Shown in pieces: positions 45,440-56,332 of a stretch of DNA of 64,000 nt. Each line of letters opens with the position of its first letter. The first letter of the stretch is position 1. Made by a program: the position numbers and the translations under genes. The notes beneath the pieces are model-generated. The model searched no databases. It saw only the letters and a list, made by a program, of their open reading frames with translations, and was not told where the DNA came from. The stretch lies in contig OZ038482.1 of assembly GCA_964036315.1 (NCBI GenBank), forward strand, positions 9,850,698 to 9,914,697, in the 5' to 3' direction. The stretch comes from Acanthosepion esculentum (taxonomy: Eukaryota > Mollusca > Cephalopoda > Sepiida > Sepiidae).

Positions 45440-45760
45440 GTGTGAAGAAATTATGTGTGTGTGTTGTGAGTGTTCGTACGTACGTGTATTGTTCTTAGCG
45501 TATTCCCAGAATTTGGGAAACGCTGTATCTGTGAGATATCACATATTGGTGTTAGTTGAAAAGAGAGATTTACCTCACCTCCACGTGAGGTGGCGGCCCA
45601 AGGCCTAAGTGGAGAAGAGAGATCGAGGCGAAAGGGTCAGCCAGTATTTATAGCCAGGGGAGCGAGACCCCTGTTGAAGCATTAAGGAACTGAGGAGGAG
45701 CTAACTCCGACAATTTTTGTCATTAATACCCTTTAATAAAATAAAGTGTCTAAAGATTTG
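45440..45760 (+). promoter_or_regulatory. GC-rich LTR-like patch
   Basis: A 300-bp GC-rich patch in AT-rich surroundings with TATTTATAGCC (about 45645) and AATAAAATAAAGTG (about 45735), in promoter then poly(A)-signal order. The CCTCCACGTGAGGTGG palindrome-like segment is near 45578. An LTR remnant is possible; ends not defined. Confidence 0.3.
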
Positions 45761-47355
45761 ATACATCTTATAAATATTCTATTTTTACTACTTTCAAAAT
45801 TTTAGTCTTGAATAAAAATTTTAAACGTCTAGGTCTGGGGTCACCAAACGTTTTTCACAGAGGGCCAGATAACTGAGAGAATGATGAGTGCGGACTGGAT
45901 AACAATTTTGTTCAATACAATACACTGAATGCACAAAAATAAAGACAACAAACATACTTATTTACTAAAAAGTTATCCAAGAAGGCGTCAATAGCAATAA
46001 AATATTTATATCACGCCAAGTATACACATATCCAAATCTCACAAAGTAAGCAACACAAAAGGTTAGTGAGATTTGTGAAACTGGTATTTACCTTTTAAGA
46101 TATAATTATAATTAATATTTGTTTTGGTATTGCTGAATCCAACCAAGAGAAATGCTTTCAAATGTTCATCAGTCAACCTCGTTACATGTGCTGACTTTAC
46201 ATACTTTAGATTTTATTTTTTTTAGTTCAGGCAAAATATATGACATAATTCGCTTAAGTCAGTCCTTTTTATATACGGCACTCTTCAAACCGGTTTAAAC
46301 ACAGCAATGCAAATTAAAACATAATTTCTGCAGCAGGCTCGTCATCGCTTTTCTTAGAAATTTCATTGCAGGTACTTAGACAAAAAAACGTTCGGATATA
46401 AAAATTTGCAAAAAGTAGCCGATTTTTTTATTTCACTGATTTTCGTAAAATTTGTATTACTGTCAGATGCAAAAATCAGTTTGGCCAAATTTTGGCATTT
46501 TACTTACATTTATTTTAATTTTTTCTGCATAATAAGTTTAATTACAATCTATTGATAATTCCATAAAATAATTATATTTTAGCTCATTTGTGGAAGAGTG
46601 AAGTGACACTTGATCTAGGTTATTTTTAGTAGACGTTTTTTTGTTGATGAGAGGAGTGTATTTTAGCCAGCCGCGGTTTGTGTAAAAAAAATTGTTACAT
46701 TTGTGTATCTTTTTCGGCTCAGCGGTTAAAATCCGCCAAAATTGTGAAGGATCCATTTCAAGTTATGGAAAATTATTTTTTCGTATATACTGACCAATGA
46801 GAGACATGGTCTCAAGCCCTTAGTAAAAACCCGGATGCGGGTTTTGTGAGCCTATTTTACGGGATAAATATAACTCAGGCCAGTAGATGACAGGAGAGAA
46901 GACATCTTGACAGCAAGAAGACAGGGCAAATCAATATGAAGGAGCAGAAAACATCAAGAAGAGAGCATCAAGAAGGTACCAGTTATCGCCCAGCTGCAGA
47001 GAGCCCAAAAGTGAACAAGTGAAAATTCTCATGCGGCTGGACAACAAAGAAAGAATTCTAATAGAATTTCCCAAGTACGAACAGTGTGAAATAAAAGGTG
47101 ACTTTTCTAAAATTAATATATGTCCCAGAGACGCTCGTGGGGCAAGTAAAAATAGGTGTGTTCATTTTTCTGAAAGGTGGTTGTACCTTTGTTTTTCGGC
47201 TTTATTCAATTGTTTTCTTTTTCGTCATTTTCAAAATCCTTGTCTTTTCCCTAATTTGAAATCGTAATTTCTTTTCATTTTTCATTTTTTTTCTTTTTAT
47301 CAGAAATTGTTATCCTGCTTTAATAAGCGCACAAAAGGGAATTTTTTATTCAAAC
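45761..47355. other. No supported gene
   Basis: GGTCTGGGGTCACCAAACGT then TTTTTCACAGAGGGCCAGAT (45834-45873) resembles one end of a hAT-type element, without a matching second end. The 46780-47130 portion has TATA-like and purine-rich leader features but is unassigned; the 82-codon frame 47019-47267 is unrecognised. Confidence 0.35.
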
Positions 47356-47359
47356 TTTG

Positions 47360-47795
47360 TATTTATACCTTTTTTCCTGTATAGCAGCGAATGCTGGACA
47401 ATCTTCTCAAAGATGAAGAAGTAACTTCAAGCAACAGAAATAGGGTTCTACAGAAGGATGCTGAGGATATAATAGTTCGAACATATGAGCAACAAAGAGG
47501 TTTAGGAGAAAATGGAAACCAAAAGGAAACTTATACTTAACATCAGGAAGCAGCAGCTGAAATTTTGGGGGCACGTAATGAGGAAAGAGGGTTTAGAAAA
47601 CCTGATACTCACAGGGCAGATTGAGGGTCAGAGGAAAGCAACGCGTAACAAGCTTGATTAGCTTTAAATGGATGGTAGAACAGGGCTTGAGAGAAATAAC
47701 AAAAAGACAAAACTTATTAAGAATTACAAGGGACAGGAAGATGTGGTGGGCCGTGATCGCCTACGTCCTGAAGGGACAAGGCACATAAAAAAGAA
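47360..47795 (+). pseudogene. RTE-like LINE C-terminal tail
   Basis: From CCTGTATAGCAGCGAATGCT (YSSECW in place of YGSECW) through FYRRMLRI, MSNKEVLEKMETKRKLILN-like blocks and WWAVIAYVLKGQGT near 47735-47788, ending GGCACATAAAAAAGAAGAAG. Same block order as 31970-32430, with frameshifts. The final codons and the 3' end GGGACAAGGCACATAAAA match the other plus copies. Confidence 0.85.
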
Positions 47796-47799
47796 GAAG

Positions 47800-48640
47800 T
47801 AATAAACGTTTTTCTTTTAAAATTTTTACAAAGTGATAGTCTTATTTTGTGATTTGCACCTATTGTGACTTTCTACCTTGTTTTTTTTTTGTGTGGCACA
47901 AGAAATTAGATTTAGTAGGGAATAAAGTTTTGATATATCTGACAATACAAAGGGAAAGAAAACCGAATATATTTTAAAGACACTAATTAGATTTGCAGTC
48001 AGATTTGTGGCCGTATTGAGGCATTCATTTTTTCAAACATTTCAAGATTCGGTTGTAAGTTTGAAAAATCTTAATAACCTGAATATTCCAACATAAAAGT
48101 TAGAAAGACAATACAAAAATATTGATCGTCATCATTTAATGAGAAAGAATGAATTTTCATGCCATTAACATGATGTGCATCCATGAATTCAAAATGAATG
48201 GCCTAAACACATGACGAAATGAAATGATGTTTAAATATCAAGAGGGTAATATCATCAGTGAATTATCAGACCTTTTACTCTGTGTGTCTTACAAAGACAT
48301 CGATGATCTCCACTCAGCTCTCTTTTTCCCATTCTGATGTTATCAGCTAAATCTATTTTTTACACATTATTTTTTTTATTTCTTAATTTTTAAAAGTCTA
48401 TTAAATTGAAAGCAAAACCCATTTATTATAATTAGAAGCTAAAAGTTTACTCTTGTGCTAATTGAGTTTTACTGGGATTTTAGATGTCATGAAGTCTTTT
48501 TGCTTTTAACTGAAATAAGGTTGCATTAATAAACCGTAAAAAACCTTGAGAAAAGATTTGGGGTAAGCTGTTAATATTCGACAATTTCTTTAAAGAAATT
48601 ACTAAATATTAACAACAAAACATAAAAGTCTCATATTTTA
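47800..48640. other. No recognised feature
   Basis: AT-rich, no supported coding region or repeat boundary. Confidence 0.4.
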
Positions 48641-48644
48641 CGTG

Positions 48645-49674
48645 CCATGTCCTGTAAAGACATGGGCGATTATGGATCTCCACAACTTCTCGTCTTTTGT
48701 TGTTCAGAGTAACTGCTATCCATTCACTTAAACTCATTTAAGTAGGTGATCACGGCTCTCCACAACTTCCCGTCTTTTGTTGCTCGAAATAAATGTGGCC
48801 CCATTATTCCCCTTTTTGTCCCTGTTCTACTCTCTGTTCACACAAACTTATTTAAGTAGGTGATCATGGCTCTCCACAATTTCCCGTGTTTTGTTGCTCG
48901 GAGTAAATGTTGGCCTTTACTCTCCTTCTTTGTTCTTATTCTACTATCCATTCACACTAACTCATTTAAGTAAGTGATCATAGCTCTCCACAACTGCCCG
49001 TCTTTTGTTGCTCGGAGTAAATGTTGGCTCTTTACTCTCATTCTTTGTTCCTGTTCTGCTATCCATTCACACAAACTCATTTAAATCGGTGATCATGGAT
49101 CTCCACAACTTCCCGTCTTTCGTTACTCGGAGTAAATGTGTCCCCTTTACTCTCCTTCTTTGTCCTTGTTCTTTTATCCATTCACACAAACTCATTAGGT
49201 AGGTTATTCGCTGCTTCTAATTGCCTCTCTTTCATTCTGTATCTCTTGTTAGATTATCTAAATCTTTTTGCCTCATTATGCATTCCAGAAATTTCAAATA
49301 TCTCATTCTGATTGCAAGGATAAGTTTCCTTGTAGATCTTATTTTCCTCAAGACTTCCTCGTTGCTCACATGTTCCGTCCATGGTTTTCTCTTACCATTT
49401 GTCGGAAGAAGCGCATCTTTGTGGCTTCAAGTTTTTCTTCATCTTTGAGGAAATAATCCAGCCTTCACTGCCATATAGGAGATTAGATATTACATCTTAG
49501 TCCAGCGCTTTTTTCTATGTTTTTAACAATATTTTCCTATGTCTTAATGTTTGTCTTAGTTTCTGCAAAGCATCTTCGCTATTCCCATGCACCTTTCGAT
49601 TTCTGTGTCACACGTTCCGTCGTCCTTAGCACATTATCAAGATAGCGACATTTTTGCACCTGCCTGATTAGCAC
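48645..49674 (-). pseudogene. RTE-like LINE 3' part with five-fold tail repeat
   Basis: On the minus strand from 49674: VQKCRYLDNVLRTTERV (the KYLGSVL segment after the palm), SPIWQ..LDYFLKDEEKLEAT, KMRFFRQMVRKTMDGTCEQR and NKIYKETYPCNQNEIFEISG, i.e. the post-palm tail in broken frames. From about 49200 down to 48668 the final segment (KTGSCGELWS-like) repeats five times. GATCATGGCTCTCC-type starts lie at 48668, 48748, 48862, 48976 and 49091, with 114-bp spacing for most. The element is continuous with 50081-51140 but split by an LTR-like insert. Confidence 0.85.
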
Positions 49675-50080
49675 TGTGGAGTGAGTAGCCATGGTTTAAA
49701 TGCAAAAAATAACAGATCTGTCCAACAAACAGAATTAACAAAGTTTGCAATAAAAAGAAAAAAGGAACAAGGCAAAAATGAAATAATATCAAGCAAGCAA
49801 ATAATATATGCAAGGCTAATTAACAGGTAAGAAGCCAGAGAAGTTCACAAACTCAGAAATGGCGTCGACGCACAAAAGCAAGGTTGGACAAGCGAACGCA
49901 GCGGTCTGTTTTGTAGATCTGGACTAAGTCATGTCAAACTGTAAACTGGCCTATTTTATTAGCTAAGAAAAATATCCCAGCATGCATTTATGGACTTCTG
50001 CCTATAAAAAGGGGAGGGGCAAGTATTCTACAGTCAGTCCGATTATGAATTGAAATCAACAAGCACTTTTCCAATACACA
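49675..50080 (+). mobile_element. LTR-like insert inside a LINE ORF
   Basis: A 406-bp segment starts TGTGGAGTGAGTAGCC and ends TTCCAATACACA, so its ends read TG..CA. It interrupts the LINE between the RT palm block (50081 onward) and the KYLGSVL-like block (49674 downward). It carries CCTATAAAAAGGGGAGGGG (50001-50019), a strong TATA-like box. No primer-binding site or coding sequence is present, as for a solo LTR. A perfect 4-5-bp target duplication is not evident, which is the main weakness. Confidence 0.6.
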
Positions 50081-51140
50081 ACTCCCACTTTTGGCTGTAT
50101 CTTTTTGCAAACAGCTACACGTTCTTTCTTCCTACAGTTACTGGTTAATTCTGTTTTTGCTTTGAATTCCTTTACTACCTTATCTAAGGGTTCTTCTGAG
50201 TCTACCATCAACACAGTGTCATCCGCATATATTATCATGTCCCCAAATAGGCGGGTTATCTTGTTCCCTGTGGATTGTCGCACACTGTGTGGGTTAAAGA
50301 AATGCGCAAAGACAACGCATCCTTTTTTTTTGTACATTCACTGAACTCATTCTCTGTCCATATGCAAGATGTCTGTTTCCAGTAGAGGTTATAGATTACT
50401 TTAATATCGTCCCCATGTAAATCAAGCTTTACTAGTATCTCAAAAAGCTCTTCAAACTATGAAATACGTTTTTGTGAAATCTATGAAAAATAGTTACAGG
50501 CCTCACTGCATTTGTATTGCTCGCTCTGATTATATTCTGATCATAAAATTTGCATTTCTTGTTCCAGTGTCTTGAACAAAACCAGACTGTTCTTTATCTA
50601 CTTCCAGTCTAATTCTGCTGCGCATTCCGTTCATTAGAATCCTGATGACAAGTTTAGTTATGTGGCTCATTAAGCTGGTTGTCCAATGGAGTTCGCATCT
50701 ATTTACGCCTGGCTTCTTTAGCATATATCTAATAAGGTTTCCTGGTATTTCGCCGCTGTTATAGATTTCATTTATTAATACAGTAGACTTATCGATCGCG
50801 AAATTGTCTAAGACTGACAGCATCTCTTTCATCTAGTTCTGCTGCTTTATCTTTCTTCATCTTGGCCAATGCCGATTTTATTTCAGATTTTAATACTACA
50901 GATCCTTCTTTCTTTTTATGCATTGTAGGTCATTCTGTCATCATGGAAGAGATCTCTTATATATTCATTCCATTTTTGTAGTTTTTTTATTACGTTTGTT
51001 GTTTTTTTATGGCTATAGTGGCATGTTAGGGACTTCCTTACTCTGCTCGATTCAGCAGCAGTGGAAATAATTAGCAGGGCACAACCGGAAGTACCTGAGG
51101 TCATAAAAGCCTTGACTGAGCCATATTCGGCCTCTTTTAT
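50081..51140 (-). pseudogene. RTE-like LINE, RT domain
   Basis: The minus-strand order begins with a linker, ending KWNEYIRDLFHDDRMTYNA (50916-51143). RT fingers and palm blocks follow: VLINEIYNSGEIPGNLIRY, SLMSHITKLVIRILMNGMRS and RIRLEVDKEQSGFVQDTGTR (50530-50832). Next come KLDLHGDDIKVIYNLYWKQT (50400-50460) and GDMIIYADDTVLMVDSEEPL with the intact YADD catalytic box (50056-50337). It is the only copy here with a conserved YADD in this family, but stops separate the blocks. After the LTR-like insert it continues at 49674 downward. Confidence 0.92.
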
Positions 51141-51780
51141 CACCTTCCTGTTCAGCGGCCTCTATCTTACGGCTAGCTTTCTTTTCCATTTCGGAGGCCT
51201 CTATATTCAAGGCTCGTTCTTTATCACTTTTTCACTTTCAGCGGTCTCTAACTTCAAGCCAAGCTCGAATGGATGGCTACACACAACCCTCGTTGCACAA
51301 GTCGAGTCCTGTCCTGGTAGCTTGACGTTAGATTTCTCGTTTCTCTCGTGGGAACCGGCAGAGAAATCTCCCTTCGAGACACTTACCAAGGGAAAACTAC
51401 ACTCAACTCTTGCTGCAAAAGATGAGGCCTGTCCTAGTAATTTCACACTCGGATTTCTCGTTCCTCCCGTGGTAACTGGCGGAGAAATCTCTCTCAACAA
51501 AAAACAACTACTATACTTTGTTAAGTGGGAAAAATCATTTTTCCCCCCACAAAATACTAGTATTTTGCACTCTCTTTCAACCAGAAATAATAGCTGTTGA
51601 ACAGTTATTTTCAAGCTTTGGTTTTTTGTTCTTTCCACCCACACTGCCGAGCACGACCGCACACACAACCGGGAAAATCTCAACATCGGAGACAAGAACA
51701 CAATAAAGATATGCATAGTACAAAAATATTGATTAGATATTAAAAACCCTCTTTTCAAATTGTGAGGCAAAAACATCAAT
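51141..51780. repeat. Duplicated segments, origin unknown
   Basis: Two imperfect copies about 120 bp apart share CTACACACAACCCTCGTTGC / CTACACTCAACTCTTGCTGC, then GTCCTGTCCTGGTAGC / GCCTGTCCTAGTAATT and GAGAAATCTC. Left of these a CGGCCTCTATCTTA..AGGC motif recurs three times (51152-51265). Open frames run through on both strands (179 codons plus, 190 codons minus), and neither has a recognised domain. It could be a host-derived or retroelement piece. Confidence 0.5.
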
Positions 51781-51784
51781 GATA

Positions 51785-52728
51785 ATAACGATAGAAACCA
51801 TTTTGAATATTAACAACTCTTTGAAAGACTCTGAAAAATAATGAAAATGATGAAAGTCGAAATCATTCATTAAATGCTAATAACAACTTATCATGGTGTC
51901 TGAGTATCTCTCCATCAAGTATTAGTATCCAAACATTTAAAGACAGATACAAAAAGAGAAGCAGTAGCAAAAGAAAAAAATATATTTAAATATTACCAAC
52001 GACACATGAAATCCAGAACAAAAGCAAAAGTGAAGACGAGGAAAGCACAACACACTCATTGCATATTAACAAGCATTGTACTCAAAAATATCAATGAAAT
52101 GAGTATAATAGAAAACACTTAAATATTAAAACGACGCATTTCAAAGTCTGAGCCAATAACAATGAAGAACTGGTGAGTTCAAAATATTGAATATTAACAA
52201 CCACTATTTTTAACATACGAGAAGAAAAGGAAGGTGTGTATAGATAAAAAATGACAAACGTTCATTGAATAATATTAACAACCACATTTTTGATATCTAG
52301 AAAGAAAAAATAATGAAGTTGTGTATGAATAAAAACGCTCATTGAATATTAAAAACCACTGTTTTTAATATCCGAGAAGAAAAAAAAATGAAATTACGTA
52401 TAGATGAAAATCATTCATTGAATATTAAAACCAAGCTTACATCTGAGAAGTAAAAAAACAATGAAGTTCTGTTTAGATAAAACGATTCATCGAATATGAA
52501 AAACCACGAATTGTAATATCTGAGTATTAAAAACAATGAATTTGTGTAGACAAAAAAGGTGTATTTAAACATTAGCAACCGCCTTTTCAATGGCTGATAC
52601 GGAAAATCAATAAATATGAGTATAGTCTAAAACGTTCATTAAATATTGATATTATCTCTTTACATTTTTGCTGTAAAACAAAAATGAAGATGTGTTTATT
52701 TGAAAAGATTTATAGAATTTTATCATTC
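51785..52728. repeat. Diverged satellite, left part
   Basis: Irregular units of about 80-90 bp built on CATTGAATATTAACAACCAC, an ATCTGAGAAGAAAAAA-type block, AACAATGAAG and GTGTATAGATAAAAA recur at least ten times. Divergence is high, so the array is old. Confidence 0.85.
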
Positions 52729-52732
52729 ACTC

Positions 52733-53645
52733 TGTTATGTTCCGTTGCAATTAGACCTCTTTCTGATTCATTCTGCATGCTGGCCGGATGTGAACGCCAG
52801 GGAGGCAGGGAACAAAATAAAAAGAGTCGTTCTCTACGCATAGGCTCTGAGCATCACATCTGCTCTACTAAGCAAGGTCCGAAAATGAAAGCGACACTAG
52901 CCAATCACAAACGTTACTGTCGGAAAAGAAGATACCCCTAGAGACTACCAGATCTGCTTAAAAGCACGTCTCCGATAACGAGCAGGGCAGTTGAGGGCCA
53001 GGAGGCCAACGGCTGCTGCTGCCGCTGTCTCTTAAAATGACCGCTCCACCCAACGACCGTTAACACTCCCAGGCTTGACTAACGAGCTCGGATATCCAGC
53101 TTCGGCAAAACATATCAATTTCGATAACACCCTGCTACACGGCTTCAAAATCCGATTCAATACAGCAGCCGACTTTCCAGCCTCGACACCACTCAGCTAC
53201 AAGTCTCCATCGTCGTCGACACTTTCACCTCGGCAAACACCAGCCACGCGGACCCGTCCATAGAACAGGCCTAGCAACCACGCCAATCCGACACCACTCG
53301 GGATACCAGACTCACTGCAGTCGTCACCGTGGTTCCATTCCACAGAACAGGTCAACCAACCACGCCATTTGACCCACCAAAGTGACCTCGTTTAATCAAC
53401 ATGAGCACCGACCATATCCTGTGACCTCGGTCAAACACACTTAAAGAAATAGGTCAACTCCCGGCGTTACCCTTGCACCTGATTGTCATCCTGACAATCA
53501 GCAACTAGAAACTGACATCGCACCAATTTTCGACAAATCATATATTAAACATTTTCGACATCCCATATATTAAACAAATAAATGTTGGTCAAAAACTTAA
53601 TTCTTGTTATTCTTTTCCTCTCGCAACCAAGCACTTATTATAACT
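52733..53645 (+). mobile_element. Probable solo LTR
   Basis: A GC-richer 913-bp block interrupts the satellite. It begins TGTTATGTTCCGTTGC and ends near TTATTATAACT; the sequence ACTC precedes it (52729-52732) and follows it (53646-53649), a candidate 4-bp target duplication. CAAATAAATG (about 53575) is a possible poly(A) signal near the right edge. Its termini form an approximate inverted TGTTAT..ATAACT, with the final CA not preserved. No ORF of note is inside. A second copy in the genome would test it. Confidence 0.6.
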
Positions 53646-53649
53646 ACTC

Positions 53650-54080
53650 TTTAGAAAAATGATGCATGAATGACAATAGTGATGGGGAAAGTTAAAAAAC
53701 ATTCAATGAAATGTAATATTAATATTTTCTTTTTACAAATCTATTACAAAAACAACAATGAAGATGTGCTTGGTCCAAAAACAATCATTGAATGCGATCA
53801 TTCTTTCTTTTCAGATAAGTTAGAAAGCAAAAATGAAGACAAAGACGGATGGAATCATTCCTTGTTTATTAACACCTACTATTTTTAATTCTTCAGACAA
53901 AAATAACAACGAAGTTCAGCACAGTTCAAAACATTCATTGAATATTAACAACCACTCTGTTCAAATTTAAGATAAAAACAATCATGATGACGTTTGGAGC
54001 CCAAAACACTCATTGAATGTTTACATTCATTTTTTTCAAATCATGAAACAAAAACAACAATTAATATGATCGTATCTGAA
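53650..54080. repeat. Diverged satellite, right part
   Basis: The same motifs resume after the insertion: ATTCATTGAATATTAACAAC (about 53932-53951), AAAAACAATCATGATG and CACTCATTGAATGTTTACAT. Confidence 0.85.
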
Positions 54081-54940
54081 AATAGCTCCTAATTTTTGTT
54101 TCTGCTATGCTTGATACTCATGATGGTCTTTCGGTGGCTTAGTATATATCTACAGTTCGCCATTCCCATTGAGAGTAACAGTGTCAAATTTACTGATAGT
54201 TTTCCCCGACCATGTTCACTGACGTGCGTATTATACCCCGCGATAGTGGTGTAAAAGACAAATACGTAGTTTTATCATGTAATGCCATCTACACCTGACT
54301 GCCATCTTGGATTCCAATGATAGTTGATTTAAAAAGGTTTTTCCCGGTTTCAGTACAATTTTCCTTCTCAAAAAAGGACTGTATTCACTACAGCTATGGA
54401 GTTCTATCTACTCCGGGCAATAACAGGTTGTACTGGACTACGAGCAGAAACGATCGTATCTATTAAGTTGTGACTTAGTATGAGCCCGATTATCCCCTAT
54501 TTGGTACAAAGTTTACCCTTACCACATAGAGATTAGACGTAGGCATCGTCTGATGGGAAGGCAGGAATTTCTACTGGATAATGGTGAAAGTCTGGAAGAA
54601 ATACTTATTCTCCCATTTACGTTTCTCCCGTTATTGACATTATTATATCCATGATACAATAACTCCGATTTTTCACGGACGGAATGGCAGAAAGGAAAAA
54701 GAATGACAAACATGATTTGTCCTCAAAGAGACTTTTATAATACTAAGATATACAGAAAACACACACATATATATATATATATATATTATACTTAAACATG
54801 AAAATAATAAACAAAAATTAAAAATCCTTGAAGCTATATACATAAAACAGTTGAAACCTAACATGAACAAAATAAACTATGAAATCTCCACAAACATTCT
54901 TAAATGCCTATAATTTATAGCAGAAGCCATTGATTTATAC
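54081..54940. other. No recognised gene
   Basis: Composition is less AT-rich than neighbours between 54100 and 54540. Minus-strand frames (54519-54713, 54673-54870) are unrecognised. A 19-bp (TA)n run is at 54769-54787. Confidence 0.4.
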
Positions 54941-55305
54941 CAACGGCTTCTCATACTTAATACTTCAGGTTTTTCACTCTCGCGTGGTCATGTGTGACGT
55001 CACGAGCTTCGATGTGAGTTTCGCTTCTTTGTCTCGTAAATACGAGTTTGTCGTTACTTTGAGCTTATTCAAGCAGCAAGGGCGGTCTATTATTGTAGTT
55101 TCGTCTGTGTGTTGTTTGATTTATTGAAATTGGCATCTTTGATAATGGCTTATATAAGCCGATAGCTTAGATTGGATTTAAACATGTATCAATATGGTAT
55201 TTTCCTTTCGCCTTTCAACGATAATGTGATTAAGCTTATCAGACAATATGAAAGGAACTTAAAATAAATAGACAAAACCTGTCTATATTATTTAATGAAA
55301 CATGC

Positions 55306-55309
<4 letters not shown>
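54941..55309 (+). promoter_or_regulatory. Candidate promoter with CRE and palindromic TATA box
   Basis: A perfect TGACGTCA (54995-55002) lies about 150 bp before GGCTTATATAAGCC (55147-55160), itself a perfect palindrome containing a TATA-like core. Resembles a Pol II or LTR promoter. No downstream gene is recognised within the window. Confidence 0.35.

Positions 55310-55354
<45 letters not shown>
55310..55354. repeat. (TA)n microsatellite
   Basis: TA repeat of about 45 bp. Confidence 0.98.
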
Positions 55355-55357
<3 letters not shown>

Positions 55358-55819
55358 TTCCCACGTGGAGAACTATATATCATACATATCTACACAGTAA
55401 AGCCAACAATAAGGAGACAAAAAATGAAAGGTCTTAAATATAATTTGGAGATACTCCTGACCTGGAGAAGCCATTTTTAGGATTCCAAATTTAAACGGGC
55501 CGGATTCATCTATGTAACAAAGAGAAACGGCACCATATGCTTGTAAGCTGCTGGGGAGAGAGATTTAACCTCAGCCTGGGCCCTTTGGCTCAGGTTGGAA
55601 GAAAGCAACCTTCACGTTTGGTTGCTGTTCACAAACTTAAAAATGACTGCCGCTTTGGTCACTGTATGGAATGATGTCACAAAGTCACAGTCATATGTCA
55701 TATGTCTTATCTCCGCCAAAGGGGAATAAGCGCCTTTTTTATCCCTATTTCAGTTTTGCCTATTTTTTATGGCTGTCAAAATCAGTATTATAGTAATAGT
55801 AATAATAGAAAAATGTTAC

Positions 55820-55822
<3 letters not shown>
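55355..55822. other. No recognised gene
   Basis: Contains CAGCCTGGGCCCTTTGGCTC, a GC-rich imperfect palindrome near 55574-55595, otherwise nothing assignable. Confidence 0.4.

Positions 55823-55862
<40 letters not shown>
55823..55862. repeat. (TA)n microsatellite
   Basis: TA repeat of about 40 bp. Confidence 0.98.
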
Positions 55863-55868
<6 letters not shown>

Positions 55869-55928
55869 ATATATCGTAAATTGAGCGCTGGTGTTAATAA
55901 AATAGTGCTCGATGTAATATAACAGAGC

Positions 55929-55982
<54 letters not shown>

Positions 55983-56057
55983 TAAAAGTGGACATGGAAG
56001 TCAGCACTTAGAGGCGACAGTCTGTTTCATGCTAGTGCAATCGTCAGGCGACTAGTG

Positions 56058-56061
<4 letters not shown>
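55863..56061 (-). repeat. Interspersed repeat D fragments around (TA)n
   Basis: CTGGTGTTAATAAAATA (55890) matches 13173. A (TA)n run at 55932-55978 follows. Then GGACATGGAAGTCAGCACTT, GAGGCGACAGTCTGTTTCAT and GCAATCGTC are the reverse complement of 44560-44625. Confidence 0.85.

Positions 56062-56111
<50 letters not shown>
56062..56111. repeat. (TA)n microsatellite
   Basis: TA repeat of about 50 bp. Confidence 0.98.
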
Positions 56112-56114
<3 letters not shown>

Positions 56115-56260
56115 AAATAATCATGCATAGAATCAATCAGCAATATTAATGCGATTATTGGCGCTATCACATCGCTAGTAGAATATAATGTATGCATTAA
56201 AATACTGTTAATCCATAGAACGATGTGATCCTCATTCATAAAACTGTTGTCAGTTGTTTC

Positions 56261-56265
<5 letters not shown>

Positions 56266-56329
<64 letters not shown>
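56266..56329. repeat. (TA)n microsatellite
   Basis: TA repeat of about 64 bp. Confidence 0.98.

Positions 56330-56332
<3 letters not shown>

Noticed and set aside
45834..45880. hAT-type transposon end
   Set aside because: Only one end-like sequence was found and no partner or 8-bp target duplication was visible, so it is mentioned only within a spacer entry.
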